Below the pieces are notes generated by a model. That model worked only from the letters and a program-made list of their open reading frames with translations, did no database searches and had not been told where the DNA came from. From an uncultured Allomuricauda sp. (GTDB taxonomy: Bacteria > Bacteroidota > Bacteroidia > Flavobacteriales > Flavobacteriaceae), in the NCBI RefSeq assembly GCF_947501165.1, contig NZ_CANMUU010000002.1:496001-560000 (forward strand): a stretch of 64,000 nucleotides of DNA. The letters run 5' to 3'. Each line of letters opens with the position of its first letter. The first letter of the stretch is position 1. Shown here piece after piece: positions 51,053-60,510 of the stretch. A program made the translations under genes and the position numbers.

Positions 51053-52576
51053 ATGAGAACACTTAAAAATTTGTTGTTACTGTCCGGTTTGATAGCTGTA
51101 ACCTCATGCGATAAAATTGATGATTTTATCGGTGGTGGCGATGACGATGACCAACCCACAGGAACAATTTTTGAAAACAAATCAAACCTTGAACCTTTAG
51201 TAGCGATTACACCGCAATTCAACTTTGTCCAGGCTTATTCTTTAATAAGTTCAAGCGATGTCTTAGATGATGGCTTCCGTTTTGTTGGAGCTGCTGACGG
51301 AGCTGGACTTGTGAAAGATCCAAACAGTGATGGCTTCATCTACATGTTGAACGCTGAAGATGATTATGCAGTAGCTAGAATTGAATTGGATGCTAACTTG
51401 ACACCAACTGGTGGCCAGTGGGTTTTAAATTCTGGCGTAGCTGATTTTGCCCGTCAATGTTCCGGAACCATGTTACGTAAAGATGTTCACGGTGGTTCGC
51501 GTGACATTTATCTATCAGCTTCGGAAAGCTTTAATTACGATGTTAAGGGATTAGACCCTTACCAAACTAGCCCAACGCCAACCGCCGATTTCGGATTGGA
51601 TGCACTTGGTGAATTCCAATGGGAAAATGCTGTACCCCTTCCTATGTCTGCCTATATTGGTGAAACAGTAATTATTGGTGGAGATGATGATTCTAGTAAC
51701 TCTTTAGGACAAATCACATTGTATCACTCTACACACGGAGAGGCAGACTTAGAAGGAGGAGAGATTTACGTGATGAAAATTACTGAAATGTCTGATGGAA
51801 ATGGTGGTGTTGTTTCAGCGCCTGCTGACATGATAGTTGATGAAAGCATGTTGGACTTCGGGGTAACATATAGGTATGAGTTCGTGAAAATTGAAAATGG
51901 GGCCGCATTGACCAAAGATGAAATGGAAGACGCTTGTATCGCTGTTGGGGCCTCCGCTTTCATGAGAGTGGAAGATGTAGATTATAGAAAGGGTAATGCA
52001 GCGAATAACAGACAAGTATTTGTAGCCGTTACCGGTAGAGGCCCTGGAAGAGATACTTTCAATGATTGGGGTACTGCCTATAGAATGGATATGGATACAG
52101 ATAGCGCTCTTACAGGTTCCATTACACAAATTATTTCAGGTAATACAGATACCAACAATATGGACGGTAATCTACCTGAGCTTCAAAGTCCTGACAATAT
52201 TACTGTTACTGAAAACTTTATTTACCTTCAAGAAGATCCAAATTCTTTTTCTAGAGGTCATAACGCATATATCTATCAAACTGATTTGAATGGAAATAAT
52301 GCCAGAGTAGTTTTGGAGTTCGTTACGCGTCAGGATTTAGACCCAACAGGAAGCTCCGGCCCCAGTGGTGAATACGGCGCTTTAGAAGATATTTCTGATT
52401 TGGTTGGTGTTCCAAATACATTTTTGTTAAACCTTCAACCACACTATTGGGAAAGTGATGATTTTAAAGGAGTAGATGGTCACGACTTTGAAACCAGACC
52501 AGAGTTTGCGGCTGGAAGAGGTCGTGAGGATGATCAAGGCGGACAAGTTGTTATCCTAAGAGGCCTACCTAGATAA
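51053..52576 (+). CDS. PhoX-like (DUF839) alkaline-phosphatase-family lipoprotein
   Basis: A 507-residue lipoprotein (lipobox AVTSC, then a strongly acidic linker with GGGDDDD). The later part has PhoX-type landmarks: FMRVEDVDYRKG and SPDNITVTENFIYLQEDPN, the E-D and P-D-N segments that in PhoX coordinate iron and calcium. PhoX enzymes are secreted monoesterases for phosphate scavenging. The first ~200 residues are less similar, so activity is not certain. The gene is followed by a di-heme peroxidase lipoprotein gene. The operator-like repeat upstream is consistent with phosphate control. Confidence 0.7.
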   Translation: MRTLKNLLLLSGLIAVTSCDKIDDFIGGGDDDDQPTGTIFENKSNLEPLVAITPQFNFVQAYSLISSSDVLDDGFRFVGAADGAGLVKDPNSDGFIYMLNAEDDYAVARIELDANLTPTGGQWVLNSGVADFARQCSGTMLRKDVHGGSRDIYLSASESFNYDVKGLDPYQTSPTPTADFGLDALGEFQWENAVPLPMSAYIGETVIIGGDDDSSNSLGQITLYHSTHGEADLEGGEIYVMKITEMSDGNGGVVSAPADMIVDESMLDFGVTYRYEFVKIENGAALTKDEMEDACIAVGASAFMRVEDVDYRKGNAANNRQVFVAVTGRGPGRDTFNDWGTAYRMDMDTDSALTGSITQIISGNTDTNNMDGNLPELQSPDNITVTENFIYLQEDPNSFSRGHNAYIYQTDLNGNNARVVLEFVTRQDLDPTGSSGPSGEYGALEDISDLVGVPNTFLLNLQPHYWESDDFKGVDGHDFETRPEFAAGRGREDDQGGQVVILRGLPR

Positions 52577-52597
52577 GCCTGAACAAAACAGTTTACT

Positions 52598-52630
52598 AGA
52601 CCTCTGTCGAAAGATGGGGGTCTTTGTTTA
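52598..52630 (+). terminator. Weak terminator-like hairpin between the PhoX-like and peroxidase genes
   Basis: An 8-bp stem (AGACCTCT with GGGGGTCT, two G-U pairs) and a 10-nt loop followed by TTGTTTA. It lies after the PhoX-like stop and might reduce, not block, read-through into the peroxidase gene. Confidence 0.45.
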
Positions 52631-52644
52631 TCAAAAAAAATGCT

Positions 52645-54486
52645 ATGAAGTACCGTATTGTATTTGTCATCTTTTTTTCCATATTGATTGTTTCATGTAG
52701 ACAAGCTCCAAAGGAAAAGGAAATTGTGAAGACCCAAAATAATTCCAATGGAATTAACTGGACGGCTGCGCAAGATTACTATTTGGCCAATATGTCAGAA
52801 GCTCTTGATTACTTGAGTGAATTGGATTCGCTTCCAATGACTGGCGATGCTACTAAAGAAGCTTTTAGAAAAGCTAGAATTTCCTTCAAAAAAGCTGAAC
52901 CCTACGGATCTTATCTTAATCCTGAAGTAGGTCATAAGGCCAATGGACCTGCTTTACCTACTGTAACGGACGATACGCAAAAACTACTGCCTCCGGTTGG
53001 ATTCCAAAAAATTGAAGAAAGTATTTATAATGGTGAGGAATCTGAAGAAAACTACAGATATGAGGTTTCTATAACAAAAGGAATGCTCCGTAACTTACAA
53101 CACAATATTCAGAAAAGGGAATTGACCCCGCAACGTTTTTTCATAGCCACCCATCAACAATTAATGCGAATTGTAAGTTTAGGTATTTCTGGATTTGATA
53201 CCCCAGTAAGTCAATTAGGCCTAGGGGAAACCGTTGTTTCCTTACAAGGTTTGGCTGATGTCTATCAATTGACCCTAAAAGACATTATTCAAGAAAAAAA
53301 TAAGACTCTAGATTCAACTTTTTTGGAATCCATCAAATTGGCTAAAGAATTCATTGGAGACAATCCTGACTTTGAAACTTTCGACCGATTCACCTTTCTC
53401 AGAGATTATATGAATCCCGTTACCCGTAATTGGGTAAATATTAGAAAGACTTCAAATATCTGGGACCCTGTGGATAACAAGCCTTTTAATTTTGATGCCG
53501 ACACCTTTTTTGATGCGGATGCTTTTAACCTTGAGTTTTTTGCTCCCATAACTAATCAGAATCCTAGTGAGGAAAAAATAGAACTTGGAAGAAAACTCTT
53601 TTTTGACAAAAAACTATCCCAAAAGGGAGATATGGCCTGTGCGACATGTCATAGCCCCAAAAAAGCATGGGCAGATGGTCTTGTGGTCAATATGGGCAAT
53701 GACAAGAAGGAACTGGACCGCAATACTCCAACTTTAATTAACTCTGCTTATCAGCAAGCATTTTTTTGGGATGGACGTGCCCCTAGCATAGTGGCACAAA
53801 TTACCGCCGTGTTCAATAACGATAGAGAGTTTAACAGTTCGGTTCATAAATTCTCCACAGAAATTCTTACTGATACCACATATATAAAATTGTTTGAAGA
53901 GGCCTATGGAGGTATTTCAAAAAGGAATACAGAAGTAATCAAGGCGATTTCATCATATATTTCCACCTTGAATGGATTTAATTCCAAATTTGACAGGAAT
54001 ATTCGTGCCGAGGAAGTGACATTTACCAAAGAGGAAAAGCTAGGATTTAACTTGTATATGGGAAAAGCGCTATGTGCCACTTGCCATTTTATTCCATTAA
54101 CCAATGGTACCGTTCCTCCATTTTTTACCGGCCATGAAAAGGAAGTAATTGGTGTTCCTGAAACAGCTGCCAATAGGGAGTTAGATGATGATTTGGGTTT
54201 TTACTGGCGGCATAACGAAGAATTGGAAGTACATAGAGGAATGTTCAAAACTCCAACAGTACGTAATTCGGAACTCACCGCACCCTATATGCACAATGGG
54301 GTTTACAATACGTTGGAAGAGGTAATGAATTTTTATAATCTTGGAGGAGGAGGAGGAATGGGCTTTGACCTTCCCTATCAAACGCTGCCATTTGATAACC
54401 TCCAACTCACAAAAGAGGAAGAGAAAGCATTGGTTGCATTCATGAAAACCTTAACCGATACAAATGTAGGGGAGGAGGTATACTAG
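52645..54486 (+). CDS. Di-heme cytochrome c peroxidase (MauG/CcpA family) lipoprotein with long N-terminal domain
   Basis: A 613-residue lipoprotein (signal FFSILIVSC). The C-terminal half is a di-heme peroxidase: CxxCH hemes at C332-A-T-C335-H336 and C477-A-T-C480-H481, the NTPTLINSAYQQAFFWDGRA segment and ELTAPYMHNGVYNTLEEV. The N-terminal ~280 residues are helical and unusual for this family; helical bundles of this sort occur fused to such peroxidases in Bacteroidota. The enzyme would reduce peroxide or oxidise a protein partner at the outer face. ATG 52645 was chosen over an upstream TTG (52624). Its neighbour is PhoX-like. Confidence 0.9.
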   Translation: MKYRIVFVIFFSILIVSCRQAPKEKEIVKTQNNSNGINWTAAQDYYLANMSEALDYLSELDSLPMTGDATKEAFRKARISFKKAEPYGSYLNPEVGHKANGPALPTVTDDTQKLLPPVGFQKIEESIYNGEESEENYRYEVSITKGMLRNLQHNIQKRELTPQRFFIATHQQLMRIVSLGISGFDTPVSQLGLGETVVSLQGLADVYQLTLKDIIQEKNKTLDSTFLESIKLAKEFIGDNPDFETFDRFTFLRDYMNPVTRNWVNIRKTSNIWDPVDNKPFNFDADTFFDADAFNLEFFAPITNQNPSEEKIELGRKLFFDKKLSQKGDMACATCHSPKKAWADGLVVNMGNDKKELDRNTPTLINSAYQQAFFWDGRAPSIVAQITAVFNNDREFNSSVHKFSTEILTDTTYIKLFEEAYGGISKRNTEVIKAISSYISTLNGFNSKFDRNIRAEEVTFTKEEKLGFNLYMGKALCATCHFIPLTNGTVPPFFTGHEKEVIGVPETAANRELDDDLGFYWRHNEELEVHRGMFKTPTVRNSELTAPYMHNGVYNTLEEVMNFYNLGGGGGMGFDLPYQTLPFDNLQLTKEEEKALVAFMKTLTDTNVGEEVY

Positions 54487-55247
54487 AATTTCTCGAATAC
54501 TCCCAGTCCAAAAAGCGCAAAATCATATTTAACTGGATCCAATGGGTCCAGTTTTTTTAGCTTTTTATCAAGTTCCTCTAGGGCTTTGGCATCATTTTGT
54601 TTTCTCTTTATAAGTTTTAGCTTTCGAGCAACATTTCCTGAATGTACGTCCAGTGGACAGGACAATTGACTGGGTTTTAGGGTCTTCCATAGACCGAAGT
54701 CCACACCAGCTTTGTTATCACGCACCATCCACCTGAGAAACATGTTTATGCGCTTGGCGGCTGAGCCTTTACTAGGGTCCGAAACATGTTTTTCTGTTCT
54801 TTTGAGATGGGGTAGTTCAAAAAAAAGACTTTTGAATTCTCTTATGGAATTCTGTAACGATTGTACTTGTTGATTTTTAGAAAATACCGACTCCAATCCG
54901 CCATGTTTGGAATAAATCTGCCCTAGCCCTTGAATAAAAAAAGATAAATCCTCCCCATTAAAAGTTCTGTGCACAAAGGAACGCAACGAATCTAAATCTT
55001 TTTGAATGTGGTTACTTATGAAATCGTGAGGTGCTTGATCCAATAGCTCCATCAATCTAGAGGCATTATTGATGATGCTTTTTCGATTTCCCCAAGCAAT
55101 AGTGGCTGTCAAAAAAGCGCTGATTTCTATATCCTCCTTTTTTGAAAATCGATGGGGGATTTGTAGCGGGTCATCCTCTAAAAACTTTGGGTTTTCATAG
55201 AATGCAGCTTTTTCATCCAAGAATTCTTTGAGTTCCGCTTTGGTCAT
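54483..55247 (-). CDS. TIGR02757 (DUF2400) family protein
   Basis: A 254-residue protein of a family conserved across Bacteroidota and some other phyla, of unknown function. Opening TKAELKEFLDEKAAFYENPK and the later DNKAGVDFGLWKTLKPSQLS, then CPLDVHSGNVARKLKLI are hallmarks. It overlaps the peroxidase stop by four bases (convergent). Next on the strand is a LolD-like ATPase gene 10 nt upstream, suggesting an operon. No catalytic residues recognised. Confidence 0.88.
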   Translation of the reverse strand: MTKAELKEFLDEKAAFYENPKFLEDDPLQIPHRFSKKEDIEISAFLTATIAWGNRKSIINNASRLMELLDQAPHDFISNHIQKDLDSLRSFVHRTFNGEDLSFFIQGLGQIYSKHGGLESVFSKNQQVQSLQNSIREFKSLFFELPHLKRTEKHVSDPSKGSAAKRINMFLRWMVRDNKAGVDFGLWKTLKPSQLSCPLDVHSGNVARKLKLIKRKQNDAKALEELDKKLKKLDPLDPVKYDFALFGLGVFEKF

Positions 55248-55257
55248 AAATAAAAAA

Positions 55258-55920
55258 TCAAGAAACTATAAGACCATCTACCATAGTCAACTTTCTATCA
55301 GCCATATTGGCCAATTCTGAATTGTGGGTGACCAAAATAAAGGTTTGTCCAAATTCATCTCTCAGTTGAAAGAAAAGTTTATGAAGCCTATCCGCACTTT
55401 CAGAATCCAAATTACCACTGGGTTCGTCTGCAAAAATCACAGAAGGATTATTGATAAGTGATCTAGCCACAGCCACGCGTTGTTGTTCTCCTCCGGAAAG
55501 TTCGCTGGGTTTATGCGAATATCTATCGGTCAAATCAAGAAAATCCAAAAGCTCTTTAGCTCGCTTCTCTGCTTCAGGTTTTGGAGTTTTTTTAATAAAG
55601 GCAGGAATGCAAACATTTTCCAAAGCATTGAATTCTGGTAGTAATTGATGAAACTGAAAAATAAAACCAATATGTGCATTTCTGAACCGCGCCAATTCCT
55701 TATCTGTGAGTTCTGTAACATCCACATTGTTGATAAGCAGGGAGCTATCTTTCAAATTTGAAGGGGAATCCAAAGTTCCCAAAATTTGAAGTAATGTGGT
55801 TTTACCTGCTCCCGAAGCCCCTACAATGGATACCACTTCTCCTTTATCAACTGATAAATCAACTCCTTTTAGGACATCGAGGTCACCAAAGGATTTTTTA
55901 ATGTTCGTAGCCTTAATCAT
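55258..55920 (-). CDS. lolD: ABC transporter ATP-binding protein, LolD-like
   Basis: A 220-residue ATPase with Walker [14 protein letters not shown]-loop [12 protein letters not shown], signature [14 protein letters not shown] and Walker [14 protein letters not shown]. The [14 protein letters not shown] segment is characteristic of LolD, which drives lipoprotein release from the inner membrane, or of MacB-like exporters. No LolC/E permease gene is adjacent, which is common in flavobacteria. The gene lies upstream of the TIGR02757 gene and divergent from msrA. Confidence 0.85.
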   Translation of the reverse strand: MIKATNIKKSFGDLDVLKGVDLSVDKGEVVSIVGASGAGKTTLLQILGTLDSPSNLKDSSLLINNVDVTELTDKELARFRNAHIGFIFQFHQLLPEFNALENVCIPAFIKKTPKPEAEKRAKELLDFLDLTDRYSHKPSELSGGEQQRVAVARSLINNPSVIFADEPSGNLDSESADRLHKLFFQLRDEFGQTFILVTHNSELANMADRKLTMVDGLIVS

Positions 55921-56079
55921 AGGTATACTTTGGATAGGTGAAAGTAATCATTCCGAATGAGAGCCAAAAGCTGAAAATTTGAAAAGAAGGTTTTTAGATT
56001 TTTACCGACAAATTAAGGATAAACAATGACGTTTTGTGATATTGTAGAACCAAGAACTTTGTTTAATTTTATAATTAGG

Positions 56080-56640
56080 ATGGATAAACAAAATAATTCA
56101 ACAGATGCGATTGCAATTTTTGCTGGAGGATGCTTCTGGTGTACCGAAGCTGTTTTTCAAAGATTGGATGGTGTAAAAGAAGTAATTTCAGGATATACTG
56201 GAGGAGCTATTAAGAATCCGGCATATCGAGAAATTTGTACAGGTAGAACGGGGCATGCAGAGGCTGTTAAAATAGTATATGATGCTTCCAAGGTTTCGTA
56301 CACGGAGCTTTTGGAGGTTTTTTTCGCCACACACGACCCCACCACGCTAAATCGACAAGGTAATGATGTGGGCACACAGTACAGGAGCGAGATTTTTTAC
56401 ACTTCGTCAGAGCAAAAAGCACAAGCAGAAGGCTTTATTTCTTTACTGGAGGAAGAGAGGGTTTTCGGTTCTCCTATAGTTACTGCTATTTCGGAAGAGA
56501 AACCTTTTTATAAGGCTGAAATTGAGCATCAAAACTACTACAATGATAACAAGATGCAACCGTACTGTCAGTTTATCATTAACCCCAAATTAAAGAAGCT
56601 AAATCAGCATTTTTCAAACAAATTAAATACGGCCCAATAG
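56080..56640 (+). CDS. msrA: Peptide-methionine (S)-S-oxide reductase
   Basis: A 186-residue repair enzyme that reduces methionine-S-sulfoxide in proteins. Catalytic cysteine in the signature GGCFWCTEAVFQ; YTGGAIKNPAYREICTGRTG is the conserved loop and THDPTTLNRQGNDVGTQYRS, then EIFYTS are the next. ATG 56080 preferred over ATG 56026 because the family begins a few residues before the signature. Only MsrA is present; no msrB in the window. Confidence 0.95.
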   Translation: MDKQNNSTDAIAIFAGGCFWCTEAVFQRLDGVKEVISGYTGGAIKNPAYREICTGRTGHAEAVKIVYDASKVSYTELLEVFFATHDPTTLNRQGNDVGTQYRSEIFYTSSEQKAQAEGFISLLEEERVFGSPIVTAISEEKPFYKAEIEHQNYYNDNKMQPYCQFIINPKLKKLNQHFSNKLNTAQ

Positions 56641-56851
56641 TTAATTGTTAGTAAAGCTTTGCCTTGGTTATGGAAGCATTGCTTGTCTGAATAGTGATGT
56701 GTGGGGTATAAAACAAAATTCGGTAAGAAAAACTTCTGGATTCATGTACCGGTTTGAAAAGATTGAGACCCGAAATGAATTTCAAAAGCTTATTAACTCC
56801 GATTTGCCCTAACTATTTTTCTCTTTCATACTGTTTTGCTATTTTTCAGCA

Positions 56852-57133
56852 ATGGCGAAAGAAAATAAATCAAAGTATCAGGACTTATTTTTGGGATTAT
56901 TATTTGATGGTATTGGTATGCTATCCTTTGCAATACCTGGAATAGGGGAGTTCTCCGATGTTATTTGGGCTCCGCTTGCAGGTTGGCTAATGACCCGAAT
57001 GTATAAAGGGAAAATGGGTCAGGTTGCCGGAGTGGTCACATTTATAGAGGAATTAGTGCCAGGATGGGATTTTGTCCCCAGTTTTACCTTAATGTGGTTA
57101 TATACCCACCTTTTCTCCAAAAGAAAAAAATAA
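56852..57133 (+). CDS. Small conserved membrane protein
   Basis: A 93-residue protein with hydrophobic stretches near residues 13-30 (LGLLFDGIGMLSFAIPG) and 65-85 (VPSFTLMWLYTHLFS). A central region reads WAPLAGWLMTRMYKGK, and the C-terminus is a basic KRKK. Function unknown; similar short proteins occur in other flavobacteria as far as I can tell. An overlapping frame starting at 56754 was rejected. A terminator lies at its stop. Confidence 0.7.
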   Translation: MAKENKSKYQDLFLGLLFDGIGMLSFAIPGIGEFSDVIWAPLAGWLMTRMYKGKMGQVAGVVTFIEELVPGWDFVPSFTLMWLYTHLFSKRKK

Positions 57134-57157
57134 GGGAGCCAACAATGGGCTCCCTTA
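57131..57157 (-). terminator. Terminator hairpin between convergent genes
   Basis: Perfect 10-bp stem TAAGGGAGCC / GGCTCCCTTA with a 7-nt loop. On the minus strand it is followed by a T-run (complement of the A-run at 57124-57130), so it ends the lipoprotein gene; it overlaps the stop of the plus-strand membrane protein. Confidence 0.8.
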
Positions 57158-57207
57158 TACGGAAAACTAACAAACCTCACGTTTGTTTTTTTCAAACTAA
57201 ACATGAT

Positions 57208-57843
57208 TTATTGAATCGTCAAATCAAAAGTTAGATTAAAATCAGCATCACCATCCTCAGAAGTAGAGGTGGCTGTTTTTACAGCAGTATCGTTTACAGG
57301 CGGTTGGTGCTGCAATCTCGCTGTAAAAGTACCCATAGTTGTACCTGTGGCTGCAGTGGTCCAATTTGTACTTAAACCTACTGGGTTGCCATTATCATCC
57401 GTATCATTGTAGTTTATGGCACCTGTAGCAGGAGCAATATTACCGGTACCTGTTGGACTATCAAAAGCACCATCGGTAAAGCTAAAGAAGAATTGGTGTT
57501 CATCATCTTCCTCCAATATTTCTTCACCTATATCTTCTATATCATCCGGATCTAAAGCGTTAAAAATCACAAAGGTCAAAGTATATTGGGTGTCGGCCGC
57601 TAGGGCGATTCCACCTTGTACTTGTAATGGTGTTATACCTTCTCCATCTGGATCTATGGCTGTGGCAGTTATTACATCCATAGGGTCGGCATTGTTTGTA
57701 AATTGCAAAGTCACACTGGTGATAACCTCCAACTCTTCTTCTTCTTCAGGGGCATCATCATCATCACTACAGCTTACCACCATAACGGATAGAAATAAAA
57801 TGGCCAATAGCCTTACATTCTTGAGTGTTTCAATCGTTTTCAT
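57208..57843 (-). CDS. Acidic lipoprotein encoded with the TonB receptor
   Basis: A 211-residue lipoprotein: signal ending at FLSVMVVSCS followed by an acidic stretch (DDDDAPEEEEELE) that is typical of surface-exported Bacteroidota lipoproteins. The mature domain is beta-rich, with Ca-loop-like EDDEHQFFFSF and IDPDGEG turns. I recall such proteins after TonB-dependent receptor genes, often labelled type 1 periplasmic binding fold, without experimental support. It follows the receptor gene by 117 nt. It may be the surface-exposed partner of the receptor. Confidence 0.75.
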   Translation of the reverse strand: MKTIETLKNVRLLAILFLSVMVVSCSDDDDAPEEEEELEVITSVTLQFTNNADPMDVITATAIDPDGEGITPLQVQGGIALAADTQYTLTFVIFNALDPDDIEDIGEEILEEDDEHQFFFSFTDGAFDSPTGTGNIAPATGAINYNDTDDNGNPVGLSTNWTTAATGTTMGTFTARLQHQPPVNDTAVKTATSTSEDGDADFNLTFDLTIQ

Positions 57844-57960
57844 TTTTCTTTTTTTAAAGGTTTTATTATGTTAAGATTTAAAATTGTTCGTAAAGTTACT
57901 GTTGATTTTTCATTTAACCATGTTTTTGCAACTGAGTTGCATTAACATTTTTGTTTTTCA

Positions 57961-60378
57961 TTATCTTTTTTTTGCTTTAAATGAATAGTTCAGGGTAAAT
58001 AGTATATTTCTACCGGGTTCATCCGCATAGTATCTCAAATCGTTAAGATAATTACGGTAACTAGTGTTTAAAAGATTGTTTGCGCTAATACTGGCGCTTA
58101 GACTTTTCCAATCGAAATTCCAAGTCAAATCCAAAAGAAAGTAGCCTTCAGGAGGGTCCAGGAAATCAAAAATTTCAGAATCGGTTGTAATTATCGCAGA
58201 ACCATCAGCTAAACTTTGTGGGGATATCGTTCGCGGTGCTTGAAACTGTTCAAAGGTATAACTGGGCCTTAAACTGAGGCGAGACGAATCCATAAACCAT
58301 AATTTGCCTTGATTCCATTGCAGTTCAAAACTTGTTGATATAGGAGGTTGATTTATTAAAGGTTCATCATCCCCAATGTTTCTTGACCATAAATAACTGA
58401 ACCCAAAAATTCCTGAGATTCGCTCGGTCCATTCACTTTTCCAAGTATAGTCCACGCCTAGAAAGAGTGCATCTGCTTGGTCAAAGAAAAATGCAGTATT
58501 GGGCCCTCTAATGCCTCCGAAAACACCTAAAGGCCTATCAAACACATAGTTGTCAATGTAGTGGGAATAGAAGGTGATATTGTGAGAATTGCCCTTTTTA
58601 TAGGTTTGGAATTCGTTTACGAATTTATATCCTCTCTCTGGTTCTACTCCACTGTCTTCCAAGGTAGTGACTTCACTGGTACTTGGGGTACCATCATTGT
58701 CCGAAAATCGTAAGAGACCAAAGATGGTCTCAACACCTTGTTGTCCAAAACTAAATAATTCATAGACATTCGGCGTACGCCAGGCGGTTCCAATATTGCT
58801 TCTAAATGTACTATTGGTACCAAGTTGGCGGATATAGCCTAATGAAAGGGTAAGATTGGTAAAACTGTAATTATCCCGAAATATATCTTGATTGGTCTCC
58901 CTTCCCCTAACATCGTTGGTTTCAAAATCAAACCTAAGCCCTGCTTCCAAGGTATTGTTGCCGAAACTAAAATTCTCAACGGCAAAAGCACTATACCTAT
59001 CCGTATTGTAATTGGGAATGAAAGGAGTAGTTTGGGTACCAGGATTATTGTCGTTGTTTTGACTAAAATATTGTATACCTATAAGACCATCTAAGCCATT
59101 CCATTTGGGATGCTCCCATTCCAACTGATAATCATAGGTAAGCAAATCAAGGTCTATGATGGGCAATTCGGAGTTTCTACGTACATCAAATTCGTCTCTT
59201 TTATTGAGCTGAACGCCACCTCTAAACGTTAGTTTTCCTTCATCGGAATACCACCAATTTATCTCTGCTTTAGCCAAATGGTGTTGAACCGTTTGATTTG
59301 GCACATCGATATTATAAGAAAAGGGTTGTATAATCAAGGGTCTATCCGTATTGATAGCTCTGATAAAATTATCTGGACTGGTTTGAAATGTAGCCCTTAG
59401 TAAGGCTAAATTTTGATCAATAAAGCTGTATTGCAATTTAAAGTCCCAATTTTCTAGATGTCTAAGGACCCCAAAACTGAAAGCTTTTTCTTCTTTCCCT
59501 GAATTGGTCAAATTGTAATCTGGTGCATTGCGGTCACCAATCTTTGCGAAGCTTCCGTTGAGAAAATAACTCCAATTTTCAGTACCGTTTCCAATTTCCA
59601 AATTGGCATTATAGCCCCTGCCGTTGGTTTGATAACCCGTACCGATGTTTGCATAAAGCGGATTGTTCAATAGCAAGGGGTTGGATTCTACAATAATAGC
59701 TCCACCCAGTGCCTCGGGACCAAAACGTACACCTGCTGCTCCCTTAACAACTGTAATGTTATTTGCAGAGTTTATGTCTATTTCAGGGGCATGGTCTCTA
59801 CCCCAATTTTGAAAACCATGTTTGAGGCCATTATTTAAAACGAGGATACGATTGCCATAAAGCCCGTGGATAACCGGTAATTCTACATTTGTACCCGTAG
59901 ATGTGAAGGTAACTCCTTGGATAGTGGATAGTGCACTGGCCAGAGATTGTGTTGGGTCGCTCACAATATCTGCCTTATTTACTTTTACTTGAGAAATGGT
60001 CTCGGTACCTTTTTCCTTTCTTTTTTCTGCCTGAATGGTAACTTCATCCAGACCTACGAGCTTCGGGGTTAAAAATATATTTGGAATTGAGCCGTGTTCA
60101 TGTCTATGTTCACTTGTAGCTTCCGAATATCCTAAGCTCGAGATAACCAGTGTGTTCACATCAGAGCACAAGCCTTCCAGATAAAAACTACCATCTTTTT
60201 TGGTAAGGGTATATTTTTCTGAGCCTTTTACTTTAACCGTGACATAAGGTATGGGTGCTTTAGTTTCTGCATCCAGAATCTTTCCATGTATCGAGTGTGT
60301 ACAAGGCTTACTTTGAGCACATGTGAAGAACGAGACAAGTAAAAATACTAAAAAGGTTAATTGAGGCCTTAGCTTCAT
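57961..60378 (-). CDS. TonB-dependent receptor with carboxypeptidase-like N-terminal domain
   Basis: An 805-residue outer-membrane receptor. Signal peptide (FLVFLLVSFFTCAQ), then a CarboxypepD_reg-like domain (~25-110, IHGKILDAETKAPIPYVTVK). The plug follows (~130-240, with LASALSTIQGVTF, then GLYGNRILVLNNG and GAAGVRFGPEALGGAII), then a 22-strand barrel to the C-terminus (ILFTLNYSFK). The N-terminal region has a histidine cluster (HRHEHGS), and the operon partner upstream is His/Cys-rich. This supports a metal cargo, by inference. It is not a SusC, as no SusD gene follows. Confidence 0.9.
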   Translation of the reverse strand: MKLRPQLTFLVFLLVSFFTCAQSKPCTHSIHGKILDAETKAPIPYVTVKVKGSEKYTLTKKDGSFYLEGLCSDVNTLVISSLGYSEATSEHRHEHGSIPNIFLTPKLVGLDEVTIQAEKRKEKGTETISQVKVNKADIVSDPTQSLASALSTIQGVTFTSTGTNVELPVIHGLYGNRILVLNNGLKHGFQNWGRDHAPEIDINSANNITVVKGAAGVRFGPEALGGAIIVESNPLLLNNPLYANIGTGYQTNGRGYNANLEIGNGTENWSYFLNGSFAKIGDRNAPDYNLTNSGKEEKAFSFGVLRHLENWDFKLQYSFIDQNLALLRATFQTSPDNFIRAINTDRPLIIQPFSYNIDVPNQTVQHHLAKAEINWWYSDEGKLTFRGGVQLNKRDEFDVRRNSELPIIDLDLLTYDYQLEWEHPKWNGLDGLIGIQYFSQNNDNNPGTQTTPFIPNYNTDRYSAFAVENFSFGNNTLEAGLRFDFETNDVRGRETNQDIFRDNYSFTNLTLSLGYIRQLGTNSTFRSNIGTAWRTPNVYELFSFGQQGVETIFGLLRFSDNDGTPSTSEVTTLEDSGVEPERGYKFVNEFQTYKKGNSHNITFYSHYIDNYVFDRPLGVFGGIRGPNTAFFFDQADALFLGVDYTWKSEWTERISGIFGFSYLWSRNIGDDEPLINQPPISTSFELQWNQGKLWFMDSSRLSLRPSYTFEQFQAPRTISPQSLADGSAIITTDSEIFDFLDPPEGYFLLDLTWNFDWKSLSASISANNLLNTSYRNYLNDLRYYADEPGRNILFTLNYSFKAKKR

Positions 60379-60510
60379 TATAATGAAATAGAAAAAAATA
60401 GTTCAAAATCGTTTGTTTATTAAGATGAGGAAAAACAGTAAGCAAGGATTGCTTAAACGGTAATTCTTGTTTAACCTATGGTAATCCTCAATTGATTGAT
60501 TTTTGAATTT

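Noticed and set aside
56754-56945. 63-residue plus-strand ORF
   Set aside because: Overlaps the start of the better supported 93-residue membrane protein in another frame.
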